From Gaiellaceae bacterium (GTDB lineage: Bacteria > Actinomycetota > Thermoleophilia > Gaiellales > Gaiellaceae), in the NCBI GenBank assembly GCA_030446625.1, contig JAUJMY010000003.1, positions 62,001 to 126,000 of the forward strand: a stretch of DNA of 64,000 bases, in the 5' to 3' direction. This document shows positions 1 through 8,551 of the stretch, one piece after another. The first letter of the stretch is position 1. Each line of letters begins with the position of its first letter. Below the pieces are notes generated by a model. It was not told the DNA's origin, searched no databases, and saw only the letters and a list, made by a program, of their open reading frames with translations. A program made the translations under genes and the position numbers.

Positions 1-741
1 GACTTCCTCGTCTTCTACCTCTCCGACTACGACTACGCCTCGCACGCGTCCGGGCCGGACGGGTCGCACGACGCGCTCGTGCGTGCGGACGCCCACATCG
101 GCGCGCTGCTCGCGGCGGCGGGCGGCCCCGACGAGTTCCTCGAGCGCTACGCCGTCGTCGTGTGCTCCGATCACGGTCAGACCCGCGTCGAGCGGGCGAT
201 GCGCCTGCAGCGCCCGTTCGACGGGGTTCGCTCCGTCCTCGTCACGGCCTCGAACCGCGCCGGCATGGTCTACCGGTTCGACGACTGTCCCGAGGACGTG
301 CGCTCGCTCGCCGAGCGGCTCGACGCGGAGGCGGACGCGGAGGTTGTCCTCTTCTGCGAGGACGGCGCGGGCGTGGCGCGGCGGGAGGGCGAGGAGCTGC
401 GCTTCGGTCCGGCCGAGGACGGCTGGAGCACGAGCGGCGACACCGCGATCCTCGACGTCCCGCACGGGCTCGAGCGCGCGTGGGCCGCGCTCCGGAACCC
501 GAACGCCGGCGACCTCGTCGTCGCCGCGCGCGCCGGCGCGGAGTTCACGGATCTCGGCGGCTGGCACCACCTCGGCGGCGGCAGCCACGGCTCGCTCGTC
601 GCCGGCGACTCGGAGGTCCCGATGCTGACCGTCGGTCTCGAGCTCGAGCCGCGCAGCATCACCGACGTCGCGCCCGCGGTGCTCGCGCACTTCGGAATCG
701 AGCCTCCCGACTACGCCCGTGAGCTCGCGCATGCCGCCTGA
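1..741 (+). CDS. Alkaline phosphatase/type I phosphodiesterase family protein, 5' truncated by window edge
   Basis: The frame is open from base 1 (DFLVFYLSDYDYASHASGPD), so the true start lies outside the window. Visible features of the alkaline-phosphatase-like metalloenzyme superfamily are an N-terminal SDYDYASH segment, VVVCSDHGQT with the metal-binding Asp-His pair, and a late HLGGGSHG motif with His residues that usually ligate the second metal. The family hydrolyses phosphodiesters or nucleotide pyrophosphates; the substrate cannot be told. Its last 23 bases overlap the GTG of the downstream methyltransferase, suggesting cotranscription. Confidence 0.8.
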   Translation, partial: DFLVFYLSDYDYASHASGPDGSHDALVRADAHIGALLAAAGGPDEFLERYAVVVCSDHGQTRVERAMRLQRPFDGVRSVLVTASNRAGMVYRFDDCPEDVRSLAERLDAEADAEVVLFCEDGAGVARREGEELRFGPAEDGWSTSGDTAILDVPHGLERAWAALRNPNAGDLVVAARAGAEFTDLGGWHHLGGGSHGSLVAGDSEVPMLTVGLELEPRSITDVAPAVLAHFGIEPPDYARELAHAA

Positions 742-1378
742 GCTCGACGTGCAGCGGCGGCGCATGGTCGAGGAGCAGCTGCGCGCGCGCGACGTCGTCG
801 ACGAGCGCGTGCTCGCGGCGATGGAGCGCGTCCCGCGCGAGCTGTTCGTCCCGGAGCGACGGCGACGCCACGCGTTCGCGGACGCAGCGCTCTCGATCGG
901 CGCCGGGCAGACGATCTCGCAGCCGTACATGGTCGCCCGCATCTGCGAGGCGCTCGCGCTACGCGGTCACGAGCGCGTGCTCGACGTCGGGACGGGTTCC
1001 GGCTACCAGGCCGCGGTGCTCGCGGAGCTGGCGGCGGAGGTGCACACGATCGAGCGCGTGCCGGAGCTCGCGGAGCGGGCGCGGCGGACGCTCGCGGAGG
1101 CGGCATACGAGCACGTTCGGGTGCACGTCGGCGACGGGACGCTCGGGCTCCCCGGGCACGCGCCGTTCGGCGGCATCGCGGTCGCGGCGGCGGCGCCGCG
1201 GCTGCCCGACGCGCTGTTCGAGCAGCTCGAGCCGCACGGGCGGCTCGTCGTCCCGGTCGGGCGCAGGCGCGGCCAGGAGCTCCTCGTCGCGGTGCGCAGC
1301 ACGGAGGGCCCGGCGATCGTCCGCTCCGTCCCGTGCCGCTTCGTCCCACTCGTCGGCGAGCAGGGCTTCGACGCGTGA
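719..1378 (+). CDS. pcm: Protein-L-isoaspartate O-methyltransferase
   Basis: 219 aa, normal for the family. It transfers methyl from SAM to L-isoaspartyl residues to start repair of damaged proteins in the cytoplasm. The family block GAGQTISQP lies at about residues 61-69 and the SAM-binding motif LDVGTGSGYQ at about 88-97; both are intact. The GTG at 719 overlaps the upstream gene by 23 bases; an ATG at 731 (MPPELDVQ) is an equally possible start. The stop codon overlaps the GTG of the next gene (GTGA at 1375-1378), so the two are translationally coupled. Confidence 0.92.
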   Translation: MSSRMPPELDVQRRRMVEEQLRARDVVDERVLAAMERVPRELFVPERRRRHAFADAALSIGAGQTISQPYMVARICEALALRGHERVLDVGTGSGYQAAVLAELAAEVHTIERVPELAERARRTLAEAAYEHVRVHVGDGTLGLPGHAPFGGIAVAAAAPRLPDALFEQLEPHGRLVVPVGRRRGQELLVAVRSTEGPAIVRSVPCRFVPLVGEQGFDA

Positions 1379-1854
1379 GTTTGGACGCCCAGCGGCAGGG
1401 GACAAGCCCCAAAGTGGGGCGCCCGGGCGACGTTCTCCTCGCGCTGCCCGTGCGGCTGCACGGGATCCAGCTCGGCCACGTCGTCGACGTTGTGCTCGAC
1501 GCCGAGAGCCTGCGCGGCGTCGGGTTCGAGATCCAGTGCGGTGACGACGAGCGGCGCTTCCTGCCGTTCGCCGCCGCGCGCATCGCCGAGGACGCGATCG
1601 AGCTCGGATCCGCGCTCCTGCTGCTCGAGGGCAGCAACCTGAGCTTCTACCGCAACCGGACGCGTTCCCTGCGGTCGCTGCGCGGACGCGGGGTCGAGCG
1701 TCTCGGGCGGCCGCTCGGGACACTCCACGACGTCGTGCTTGCGGACGATGCGTCCGTCGCGGCCCTGGCGGTCGAGTCGCCCGCGGGCGTCGAGCACGTG
1801 GCGCTCGACGGGAGCGTCACGATCGCCGACCTCGGCACGGCGTCGGCGGCGTAG
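1375..1854 (+). CDS. PRC-barrel-like domain protein
   Basis: 159 aa from the GTG that overlaps the pcm stop; an upstream GTG/ATG in the same frame would run deep into pcm and is less likely. The protein looks like two small beta-barrel repeats: LGHVVDVVLDAESLRGVGFE around residues 30-50 and LGTLHDVVLADDASVAALAV around 120-140, both in the PRC-barrel pattern (GxxxDVVLD...). PRC-barrels mediate protein or RNA contacts (RimM, photosynthetic reaction centre H subunit). No enzymatic motif is visible. The family call rests on this pattern alone. Confidence 0.6.
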   Translation: MSLDAQRQGTSPKVGRPGDVLLALPVRLHGIQLGHVVDVVLDAESLRGVGFEIQCGDDERRFLPFAAARIAEDAIELGSALLLLEGSNLSFYRNRTRSLRSLRGRGVERLGRPLGTLHDVVLADDASVAALAVESPAGVEHVALDGSVTIADLGTASAA

Positions 1855-1864
1855 CGCGACGCGA

Positions 1865-2320
1865 ATGATCGAGCGCGCGCGCGCGGTACTGTCCGCTGAC
1901 TCCCGATTGGCCGCGACGCGCGCCGGGCGCGCGCTGCGGCGGCCGCACAACTGGGCCCAGCTCGCGAAGTTCTGCACGGTCGGCGCGAGCGGCTACGTCG
2001 TGAACCTCGCGGTCTACTCGGGGCTCGTGATCGGACTCGGCGTCGACTACCGCGTGGCCGCCGTCTGCTCGTTCCTCGTCGCCGTCACGAACAACTACAC
2101 GTGGAACCGGCTCTGGACGTTCCGCGCGCAGCGCGGCCACATCGCCTACCAGGGTGCGCGCTTCCTCGTCGTCGCGACCGTCGCCCTCATCGCCAACCTC
2201 GCACTGCTCGAGCTCCTCGTCAGGCTCGGTGCAGGCAAGATCCCTGCCCAGGCCGTCGCGATCGTGCTCGTCACCCCGCTCAACTTCATCGGCAACAAGC
2301 TGTGGTCGTTCCGGCGCTAG
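1865..2320 (+). CDS. GtrA-like membrane protein
   Basis: 151 aa with four hydrophobic segments (from about residues 35, 62, 97 and 122) and typical GtrA features: FCTVGASGYVVNLAVY, VAVTNNYTWNRLWTF and LNFIGNKLWSFRR at the C-terminus. GtrA proteins are small integral membrane proteins associated with export or flipping of polyprenyl-linked sugars. The ATG at 1865 follows the PRC-barrel gene by 10 bases; longer forms would read into that gene. It is followed, with a 19-base overlap, by polytopic proteins that look like GT-C glycosyltransferases, consistent with a role in surface glycan assembly. Confidence 0.85.
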   Translation: MIERARAVLSADSRLAATRAGRALRRPHNWAQLAKFCTVGASGYVVNLAVYSGLVIGLGVDYRVAAVCSFLVAVTNNYTWNRLWTFRAQRGHIAYQGARFLVVATVALIANLALLELLVRLGAGKIPAQAVAIVLVTPLNFIGNKLWSFRR

Positions 2321-4035
2321 CGCGGGCGCTCGCCCCCTTCGCGAGCGCGCTCGCGCTCGTCTCCGCGCCCGCAGCCGTCGCCGCGCCGCCCGACCCGAAG
2401 CTCACGGCCGCGGCCGCGACGGCGATCTTCCTCGCACACCCGAAGGTGGATTCGTGGCTCGAGCGCTACCCGCCGAAGCCGGTCACCGAGGCGACGTTCG
2501 ACGAGGATCGCCGCGTGTGGCTCGTCAAGGTGTGGTCGGGCGACGCGGGCCAGATCGCGGACGGGAAGGTCGAGGACCGGACGGGTGCGGTGACGGAGGC
2601 GTGGACGGGCCCGCAGGTCGCGTGGGGGATGGCGCGCGGCGGCGGCGGCGCCTTCGGCGGGGAGCAGATCAACAACCCGCTCGTGTGGCTCTCCTTCTGC
2701 GCGCTCTTCCTGCTCGGGCTCGGCGACCTCCGGCGGCCGATGAGCATCCGCAACCTGGACCTGCTCGTGCTGCTCTCGTTCACGGTCTCGCTGTGGTGGT
2801 TCAACCGCGGCGAGGTCTTCTGGAGCGTTCCGCTCGTGTACCCACCGCTCGCGTACCTCGTGGCGCGGCTCCTCTGGATCGGGATGCGCGGACGCACGCA
2901 CCGCGGGTCTCGCCCCGTCTGGCCGGTCTGGCTGCTCGCGGGCGCGACCGTCTTCCTCACCGGGTTCCGGGTCGGGCTCAACGTGCAGGCGTCGAACGTG
3001 ATCGACGTCGGCTACGCCGGCGTGATCGGCGCCGACCGGATCGCGAACGGCGAGATGCCGTACGGCCACATGCCCACGCAGGGCGAGCTGAAGGCGTGCG
3101 GGCCGTCCGATCCGGAGGGGGAGACGCGGGAGCGGATCCAGACGAACGGACGCTGCGAGGCGTCGAACGATCGCGGCGACACCTACGGGCCGGTGTCGTA
3201 CGCCGCGTACCTCCCGGGGTACTGGGCCTTCGGGTGGACCGGGAAGTGGGACGAGCTTCCGGCGGCGCATGTGACGTCGGTCCTGTTCGACTTCCTGTGC
3301 ATCGTCGGACTGGCGCTCGTCGGCCTCCGCTTCGGCGGCGCGCGCCTCGCCGCGACGCTCGCATTCGCGTGGGCCGCGTACCCGTTCACGCAGTACGCGT
3401 CGAACTCGAACACGAACGACGCGATCCTGCCCGCGTTCCTGATCTGGGGCTTCTGGCTGCTCACGGCGCCCGCGGCTCGCGGGTTCTTGGCGGCGCTCGC
3501 GGGGTGGACGAAGTTCGCGGCGCTGATCGTCGCGCCGCTCTGGGCGACGTACCCCGACCGCCGCCCGAGCCTCCGGTTCATCGGCGGATACGTGCTCGCG
3601 ACGCTCTCGGCCTTCTCCGTGCTCCTGCTCGAGCCGAACGTGATCGAGGCCGCGCGCGTGTTCGTCGAGCGCAGCCTCGTCTGGCAGATCGGCCGCGAGT
3701 CGCCGTTCTCGCTCTGGGGCTGGGGCCAGTACCACGCCGAAGGGATCCCGGACCTCCACCGCGTGCAGCAGGTCCTCCAGGCCGCGCTCCTCGTCGCCGC
3801 GCTCGTCCTCGCGTTCGTCCCGCGGCGCAAGTCCCCGTTGCAGCTCGCCGCGCTGACCGGCGCGCTCCTCGCGGGGTTCGAGCTCGTGCTGACGCACTGG
3901 TTCTACCTCTACATCCCATGGTTCTTCCCGTTCGCGGCGATCGCACTGCTCGCGGCCGCGCCCGTCGTCGCCGCCCCCGAGCCTGCGCCGGAGCCACATG
4001 AGCGCGAGCCGCGCGAGCTGGTCCCGACCGGCTGA
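2302..4035 (+). CDS. Polytopic membrane protein, GT-C/GT87-like with N-terminal PepSY-like domain
   Basis: 577 aa from GTG 2302, which overlaps the gtrA-like gene by 19 bases and gives a signal-like N-terminus (ALAPFASALALVSAPAAVA). Residues about 30-110 form a soluble domain with a PepSY-like strand pattern (RVWLVKVWSGDAGQIADGKV). About ten transmembrane helices follow, with an external loop containing ANGEMPYGHMPTQGEL and DTYGPVSYAAYLPGYW. That arrangement of acidic loop residues plus YGP resembles GT87/DUF2029 polyprenol-phosphate-dependent transferases. The substrate is unknown. The 3' end overlaps the next gene by 38 bases. Confidence 0.65.
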   Translation: MVVPALARALAPFASALALVSAPAAVAAPPDPKLTAAAATAIFLAHPKVDSWLERYPPKPVTEATFDEDRRVWLVKVWSGDAGQIADGKVEDRTGAVTEAWTGPQVAWGMARGGGGAFGGEQINNPLVWLSFCALFLLGLGDLRRPMSIRNLDLLVLLSFTVSLWWFNRGEVFWSVPLVYPPLAYLVARLLWIGMRGRTHRGSRPVWPVWLLAGATVFLTGFRVGLNVQASNVIDVGYAGVIGADRIANGEMPYGHMPTQGELKACGPSDPEGETRERIQTNGRCEASNDRGDTYGPVSYAAYLPGYWAFGWTGKWDELPAAHVTSVLFDFLCIVGLALVGLRFGGARLAATLAFAWAAYPFTQYASNSNTNDAILPAFLIWGFWLLTAPAARGFLAALAGWTKFAALIVAPLWATYPDRRPSLRFIGGYVLATLSAFSVLLLEPNVIEAARVFVERSLVWQIGRESPFSLWGWGQYHAEGIPDLHRVQQVLQAALLVAALVLAFVPRRKSPLQLAALTGALLAGFELVLTHWFYLYIPWFFPFAAIALLAAAPVVAAPEPAPEPHEREPRELVPTG

Positions 4036-5278
4036 ACCCGGTTCCGTCGCGGTCGCGACCGCTGCGGCGATCCTCGTGTTCCTGCTCTCCTGGGGGCTCC
4101 TCCACGACGGGTTCTACGAGCGCGACGAGATCGTCGACACCCCGGTCTACGAGCGCTACGGCGACGCCATCGCGCGCGGCGACGTGCCGTACCGCGACTT
4201 CGGGCTCGAGTACCCGCCCGCGGCGCTGCCGGCGTTCGCGCTCCCGTCGCTGATCGCAGGGCCGTCCGCCCCGCTCGACGAGTACGAGTTCTGGTTCGAG
4301 TGGTTGCTGGCTGCGTGCGGCGTCGCGCTCGTCGCGCTGATGGCGGTCTCGCTCTCGTCGCTCGGCGCGTCGCGTGCGCGAACGGGTGCGGCGCTCGGCT
4401 TCGCCGCGCTGGCGCCTCTCGCGCTCGGGTCGGTCGTGCTCTCGCGCTTCGACCTCTGGCCGGCGGCGCTCGGGGCGGCGGCGCTCGCGGCGCTTCTGGC
4501 GGGGCGCGCGCGGCTCTCGGCGGCCGTGCTCGCGCTCGCGGCCGCGGCCAAGATCTATCCCCTCGTGCTCGCGCCCGTCGCCGTGGCGTGGGTCTGGCGG
4601 CGGCACGGCCGGCGCGAGGCGGCAGTGTGGGCGGCGCTGTTCGGCGCCGTGCTGCTCGCGTGCTTCGTCCCGTTCCTCGTCGTCGCGCCCGACGGCGTCG
4701 CAGCGAGCCTCGCGCGACTGCTCTCGCGCCCGCTTCAGGTCGAGAGCATCGCGGCGGCGGCGCTCACGGCGGCGGGCGCCGGGGTCGAGATGGAGTCGAG
4801 CCACGGCTCGCAGAACATCGCCGGGACGATCGGCGTCGTGGCCGGCGTCGTGCACACCTCCGTCCAGGCGGCTGCGCTCGTCTGGATCTGGCTCGGGTTC
4901 GCAGGCGGCCGGATGGACCGCGAGCGGCTCGTTCGCTACTCCGCCGCTGCCGTACTCGCGTTCGTCGCGCTGGGCAAGGTGCTCTCGCCGCAGTTCCTGA
5001 TCTGGCTCGTCCCGCTCGTCCCGCTCGTCGCGGGGCGGCGCGGACTCGTCGCGTCGCTGCTACTCGGAGGCGCGCTCGTCCTCACGCAGCTCTGGTTCCC
5101 GTTCCGCTACTGGGACTACGCGCTCACGCTCGACCGCGGGATCGCGTGGCTCGTGCTCGCGCGCGACCTCGTCCTCGTCGCCGCGCTCGTCGTGCTCGTC
5201 AAGGAAGCGCGCGGCGCAGGAGAGGAGCCTCACGACGAGCTCCGGCCGGCAGCGCGCGCAGGCATCGCCGAGCGATAG
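3998..5278 (+). CDS. Glycosyltransferase 87 family (DUF2029-like) membrane protein
   Basis: 426 aa, ATG start, 38-base overlap with the preceding membrane gene. A first transmembrane helix is followed by a loop with ERDEIVDTPVYERYGDAI and DVPYRDFGLEYPPAALP; the acidic residues and EYPP motif are characteristic of GT87 mannosyltransferase-like proteins, which use polyprenyl-phosphate sugars on the outer face of the membrane. Eight or more further hydrophobic helices follow. Its last 219 bases are also read in the antisense direction by the convergent Nudix gene. The specific acceptor is unknown. Confidence 0.7.
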   Translation: MSASRASWSRPAEPGSVAVATAAAILVFLLSWGLLHDGFYERDEIVDTPVYERYGDAIARGDVPYRDFGLEYPPAALPAFALPSLIAGPSAPLDEYEFWFEWLLAACGVALVALMAVSLSSLGASRARTGAALGFAALAPLALGSVVLSRFDLWPAALGAAALAALLAGRARLSAAVLALAAAAKIYPLVLAPVAVAWVWRRHGRREAAVWAALFGAVLLACFVPFLVVAPDGVAASLARLLSRPLQVESIAAAALTAAGAGVEMESSHGSQNIAGTIGVVAGVVHTSVQAAALVWIWLGFAGGRMDRERLVRYSAAAVLAFVALGKVLSPQFLIWLVPLVPLVAGRRGLVASLLLGGALVLTQLWFPFRYWDYALTLDRGIAWLVLARDLVLVAALVVLVKEARGAGEEPHDELRPAARAGIAER

Positions 5279-5593
5279 CCACTCGTACGCGTCGTGCTCG
5301 TCCGAGAGGCGGACGCGGGCGTCTGCCGGCGCTTCCGCGACGAACACGGGAAAGACGTCGCCGCCGCAGCCGGTTGCCACGACGTCGAGGGCGAGCCCCG
5401 TCTCCTCCGCGAGCTCGCGACGCGCCGCATCCTCTGGAGGCTCGTCCGCGTCACGCGCGCCTCCGGGCGAGCCCCATGCCCAGTCGCCGGCGAACCCCGG
5501 TCCCCAGAGGGCGCGGTGGAGCAGGAGCCATTCGCGCCGGCTGTCGCGCTGGCGCCAGACCGCGACGACGACGCCGATGTCCGTCTCGGTCAC
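5060..5593 (-). CDS. Nudix hydrolase
   Basis: 177 aa from GTG 5593, chosen because it overlaps the stop of the upstream phosphoesterase gene (GTGA). The Nudix box is complete at about residues 44-67 (G-x5-E-x7-REL-AEETG). It hydrolyses a nucleoside diphosphate linked to another moiety. After about residue 130 the protein runs into a charged tail of about 45 residues that lies antisense to the GT87-like gene. The convergent overlap covers 219 bases and includes the last part of the Nudix fold. The tail may be non-functional read-through. Confidence 0.85.
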   Translation of the reverse strand: MTETDIGVVVAVWRQRDSRREWLLLHRALWGPGFAGDWAWGSPGGARDADEPPEDAARRELAEETGLALDVVATGCGGDVFPVFVAEAPADARVRLSDEHDAYEWLSLGDACARCRPELVVRLLSCAARFLDEHDERGDEDEVAREHEPRDPAVERERVVPVAEREPELREDERASE

Positions 5594-6369
5594 GGCACCG
5601 GCACGCGGACGGGCTCGCAAGAGGTCGCGCGGCCGTCCGTGCTGCACTCAACGACGACGCCCTCGATCCGGACGTCGCCCTCCGCGGGGCGGAAGCGCAC
5701 GGGCAGCCCCGTCCGCATCCGGCGGATGGCGAGCTCCGCCTCCACGCCGATGACGGAGTCGTGCGGCCCCGTCATCCCCGCGTCGCTGATCGCGGCCGTT
5801 CCGCCGGGCTGGACGCGCGCGTCCGCCGTCTGCACGTGGGTGTGCGTCCCGATCACTGCGGTGACGCGTCCGTCCAGCCAGCGCGCGAGCGCGACCTTCT
5901 CGCTCGTCGCCTCGGCGTGGAAGTCGACGACCACGACGTCCGCCTGCCGCCGCGCCTCCTCGACGAGCTCGTCCACGAGCGCGAACGGCCCGACGGGGAC
6001 GTCGAGGAACAGGAGCCCCATCAGGTTGATGACCGCGACGGGCGTTCCGTCGTCGGCGGGGGCGACCGCGAGCGCGCGTCCCGGAGCGTCGAGCGCGTAG
6101 TTCGCGGGTCGGATCACCCGCTCGGCGCCGTTCAGGTACGGCAGCAGCTCGCGCTTGCGCCAGGCGTGGTTCCCGAGCGTGACGACGTCGGCCCCGGCGG
6201 CGAGCAGCCGCTCGGCGAGGCGCGGCGTGAGGCCGCTGCCGTCCGCGGCGTTCTCCCCGTTGACGACGCAGAAGTCGACGCGGAGCTCCGTGCGAAGGTC
6301 GCGCAGTCGCTCCTCGACAGCCCGGCGTCCTGGGTCGCCGAAGACGTCTCCGACGAAGAGGAGTCTCAC
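5590..6369 (-). CDS. YmdB-family metallophosphoesterase (2',3'-cyclic-nucleotide phosphodiesterase type)
   Basis: 259 aa, the usual size of the YmdB/TIGR00282 family. All metal-site motifs are visible in order: GDVFGDPGR near the N-terminus, NGENAADGSG, LGNHAW, VVDFHAEATSEK, GTHTHVQTADAR and GMTGPHDSVIG. In Bacillus YmdB hydrolyses cyclic nucleotides and affects RNA-related regulation. The GTG start has a good purine-rich ribosome site (GAGGGG, about 6 bases upstream). A 7-bp GC hairpin (6398-6414) lies in the 151-base gap before it. Its stop overlaps the start of the Nudix gene, so the two form one unit. Confidence 0.88.
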   Translation of the reverse strand: MRLLFVGDVFGDPGRRAVEERLRDLRTELRVDFCVVNGENAADGSGLTPRLAERLLAAGADVVTLGNHAWRKRELLPYLNGAERVIRPANYALDAPGRALAVAPADDGTPVAVINLMGLLFLDVPVGPFALVDELVEEARRQADVVVVDFHAEATSEKVALARWLDGRVTAVIGTHTHVQTADARVQPGGTAAISDAGMTGPHDSVIGVEAELAIRRMRTGLPVRFRPAEGDVRIEGVVVECSTDGRATSCEPVRVPVP

Positions 6370-6520
6370 CTCGCGCCCCTCGCCGCCGACGCCTCCCGGC
6401 GGGCGGAGCCCGCCTTCGGCACCGGCTGACGCCGCTGACGGCGCGCTGCCTTCCGGGCCCGTGTGCCGAACACTGTGCCCTCCGGCATCACACCGCCAGC
6501 GCCGTTCGAGGAACGCGAGG

Positions 6521-7480
6521 CTAGGGCAGCGCGAGCGTGGGCGCGGGCCGCACCTCGAGCGTCACGTGGTTGCCCGCGTCCTGCGTGTAGCGCGCGAGTG
6601 CCTGCCGCTCCAGGCCGGACAGGTCGAGCACGGCGCCGAGCCGCGAGCTCGCGGCGACGACGGGAGATCCGACCGTGAGCTGCGGGTCGCGCCGCAGCCG
6701 CGTCACGGAGACGACGAGCGACGGCGCGCTCGTCGGCTGGATGTCGACGCGGACGCCGTGCTGCCTGCCGTTCAGCTCGTGGCCGGTGATCCCGATCACG
6801 GTTCCGTCGACGGGCGAGAAGACGTCGGTGTCAGGCGCGGCGCCGACGTCCAGCGCCGCCGTCGACGGGCCGGAGCCGCCGCCGAGCTGGTAGTAGACGA
6901 GCCCGTCGCGACGGCTGCCGAAGATCCGGTCCGCGATGCGGCCGAGGAGCCCGCGATTGCCCTGCTTCCCGAGCGGCTCGAGCGCGAGCGCACCCTCGGA
7001 CGCGTGGTAGCCGATCGCGGTCACGCGCGGCTGCGAGATCGGCAGCTGAAGGCGAAGCGGTCCCTGGAGCGCGACGATCTGCGGCTGCGGCGGCCCGGTC
7101 GGCGCGAGGTGGCTCGGCGCGGCGGCGACCTCGGCGCTCGCGGTCGTGGGGCTCGAGCCGAACGCGGTGAGGACGAGCGTGAGCACGACGACGGCCGCGA
7201 CGAACGCGAGGGACGCGACGCTGCGGGCGTCGACCGCGGTCCGCAGGCCACGCGCGCGACGCCCGCGCCCTCGGGCTCGGGCGTGGGGCGATGGCATGCC
7301 GGGGACGGTAACGGACGCCAGGACGGGTTTCAACCGCGGGCGGCGGCGGCGAGTTTGTGACACCACCGTTGCCGATGGCTCCACGGGTTCCTCCCACAGT
7401 TCGTGCGGGTCGAGCGCGAGCGCTCCGTCCTCGAAGAACGACCACTCCCACTCGGGCGGCCGGAGGTCGATCACCTGCAC
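6521..7480 (-). CDS. Membrane-anchored LytM/M23-like protein with degenerate active site
   Basis: About 319 aa from GTG 7480 (the frame is open further, and GTG 7474 and ATG 7297 are alternatives). The order is a charged cytoplasmic N-terminus, a transmembrane helix (SLAFVAAVVVLTLVLTAF, about residue 95), a linker, then a C-terminal domain resembling peptidase M23: LDVGAAPDTDVFSPVDGTV and GNHVTLEV. In active M23 enzymes these read HxGxD and HVHF; the first His and the last His are missing here. It may therefore be a non-catalytic LytM regulator of the EnvC type. The M23 relationship rests on these two motifs. Confidence 0.55.
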   Translation of the reverse strand: MQVIDLRPPEWEWSFFEDGALALDPHELWEEPVEPSATVVSQTRRRRPRLKPVLASVTVPGMPSPHARARGRGRRARGLRTAVDARSVASLAFVAAVVVLTLVLTAFGSSPTTASAEVAAAPSHLAPTGPPQPQIVALQGPLRLQLPISQPRVTAIGYHASEGALALEPLGKQGNRGLLGRIADRIFGSRRDGLVYYQLGGGSGPSTAALDVGAAPDTDVFSPVDGTVIGITGHELNGRQHGVRVDIQPTSAPSLVVSVTRLRRDPQLTVGSPVVAASSRLGAVLDLSGLERQALARYTQDAGNHVTLEVRPAPTLALP

Positions 7481-7580
7481 CGGCCGGGCGTGCTCGGCGG
7501 GGCGTGCAGCGTGGCGGCGGCCGCGCGTCACCGGGCGAAGCGTAGGACCCCCGGCGGACGTGACCGCGGTGCCGCGGCCG

Positions 7581-7586
7581 TACATT
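7581..7586 (+). promoter_or_regulatory. Leaderless-type -10 element for the APH-family gene
   Basis: TACATT, then 7 bases, then ATG at 7594. No ribosome-binding site is present; fits transcription starting at the start codon. Confidence 0.55.
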
Positions 7587-7593
7587 TCCGGCC

Positions 7594-8541
7594 ATGAGCC
7601 TCGTCGCGTGCGTCGCCGCGCACTGGCAGCTCGACGTCCGCGCGCCGCCGCAGCAGCTTCACGGCGGCTTCGCGAACCTCGTGCTCCGCGTGGACACGGC
7701 TAGGGAGCCTGTGGTCGTCCGCGTCGCTCCGGACGACGTGGACGACGCGTCGATCGAGTGGGAGCACGCGCTGCTGCGCTTCCTGCACGCTGCGATCGCG
7801 CAGGTTCCGGAGCCGCTCCAGGCACGCGACGGCTCGACGTGGCTCGTGCACGATGGCCGCGTCGTCTCGCTCACGCCGTTCTTCGACGGCGCGCACCTCG
7901 ACAAGCGCGACCCGCAGATGCGCTCCGCGGCGGCCGCGCTGCTCGCGGAGATCCACCGGCGCGCGCTCGACTGGCCGCGCCGGCTCGAGCCACGCGTGAA
8001 CTTCCCGTCCGTGGCCGAGTTCGACTGGGAAGCGAACGTCGTGTACTCGTGGCGCGACGTCGTCGCGTTCCTCGGTGCGAGCGCCGCGCGGCCGCTGCGT
8101 CGGGAGCTCGACGAGCTTCGCGAGTGGGTGGCGAGTGTCCCCGCCGACGCCGTCGTCGCCCCGATCCACGGGGACTACTACGCCCGCAACGTCCTCGTGG
8201 TGGACGGGCGGATACGTGCCGTGCTCGACTGGGACAACGCGCGGCCGGAGTGGCTCGCGTGGGAGCTCGGCCGATCGACGTGGGAGTTCGCGCACGAGGG
8301 CGCCGAGTTGCCGCGCGCGGCCGCCGCAGCGTTCCTCGAGGCGTACCTCGCGTCGGGCGGCCCCGTCCCCGCTGCCGACCTCGACCTCGTCATGCCGTCG
8401 ATCCGCAGCGTCCGCCTGCTCGAAGCGCTCTCGGCGTACACCGAGGCCGCGCGTCGCCGCGAGTGGGACGCCGAGTACACGCAGCAGAACCTCGACGCGC
8501 TCGAGCGGCTTCGCGACGAGCCGCCGCTCGTGCGCGCGTAA
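7594..8541 (+). CDS. Aminoglycoside phosphotransferase/homoserine kinase II-fold protein
   Basis: 315 aa. The APH-fold catalytic loop is intact: HGDYYARN at about residues 192-199 and the metal-binding DWDNA at about 212-216. An N-terminal glycine-rich strand (LHGGFANLVLRVD) and an early conserved Glu in WEHALLRFL complete the kinase-like fold. The family phosphorylates small hydroxylated molecules (homoserine, choline, aminoglycosides); nothing in the neighbourhood fixes the substrate, and drug resistance should not be assumed. Transcription probably starts at the ATG from a TACATT box. hemB follows after 10 bases but appears to have its own promoter. Confidence 0.8.
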   Translation: MSLVACVAAHWQLDVRAPPQQLHGGFANLVLRVDTAREPVVVRVAPDDVDDASIEWEHALLRFLHAAIAQVPEPLQARDGSTWLVHDGRVVSLTPFFDGAHLDKRDPQMRSAAAALLAEIHRRALDWPRRLEPRVNFPSVAEFDWEANVVYSWRDVVAFLGASAARPLRRELDELREWVASVPADAVVAPIHGDYYARNVLVVDGRIRAVLDWDNARPEWLAWELGRSTWEFAHEGAELPRAAAAAFLEAYLASGGPVPAADLDLVMPSIRSVRLLEALSAYTEAARRREWDAEYTQQNLDALERLRDEPPLVRA

Positions 8542-8544
8542 CCT
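8539..8544 (+). promoter_or_regulatory. Leaderless-type -10 element for hemB
   Basis: TAACCT overlapping the TAA stop of the upstream gene, then 7 bases, then GTG 8552. Selects this GTG as the hemB start. Confidence 0.5.
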
Positions 8545-8551
8545 TGTCCGC

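Noticed and set aside
2317-3999. Long minus-strand open frame opposite the GT87-like gene
   Set aside because: Charged low-complexity product, no start signal, fully antisense to a convincing membrane protein.
6398-6414. Hairpin GGCGGGC/GCCCGCC upstream of the YmdB-type gene as a terminator
   Set aside because: A strong stem but no T-run on either strand; such hairpins are frequent at this GC content.
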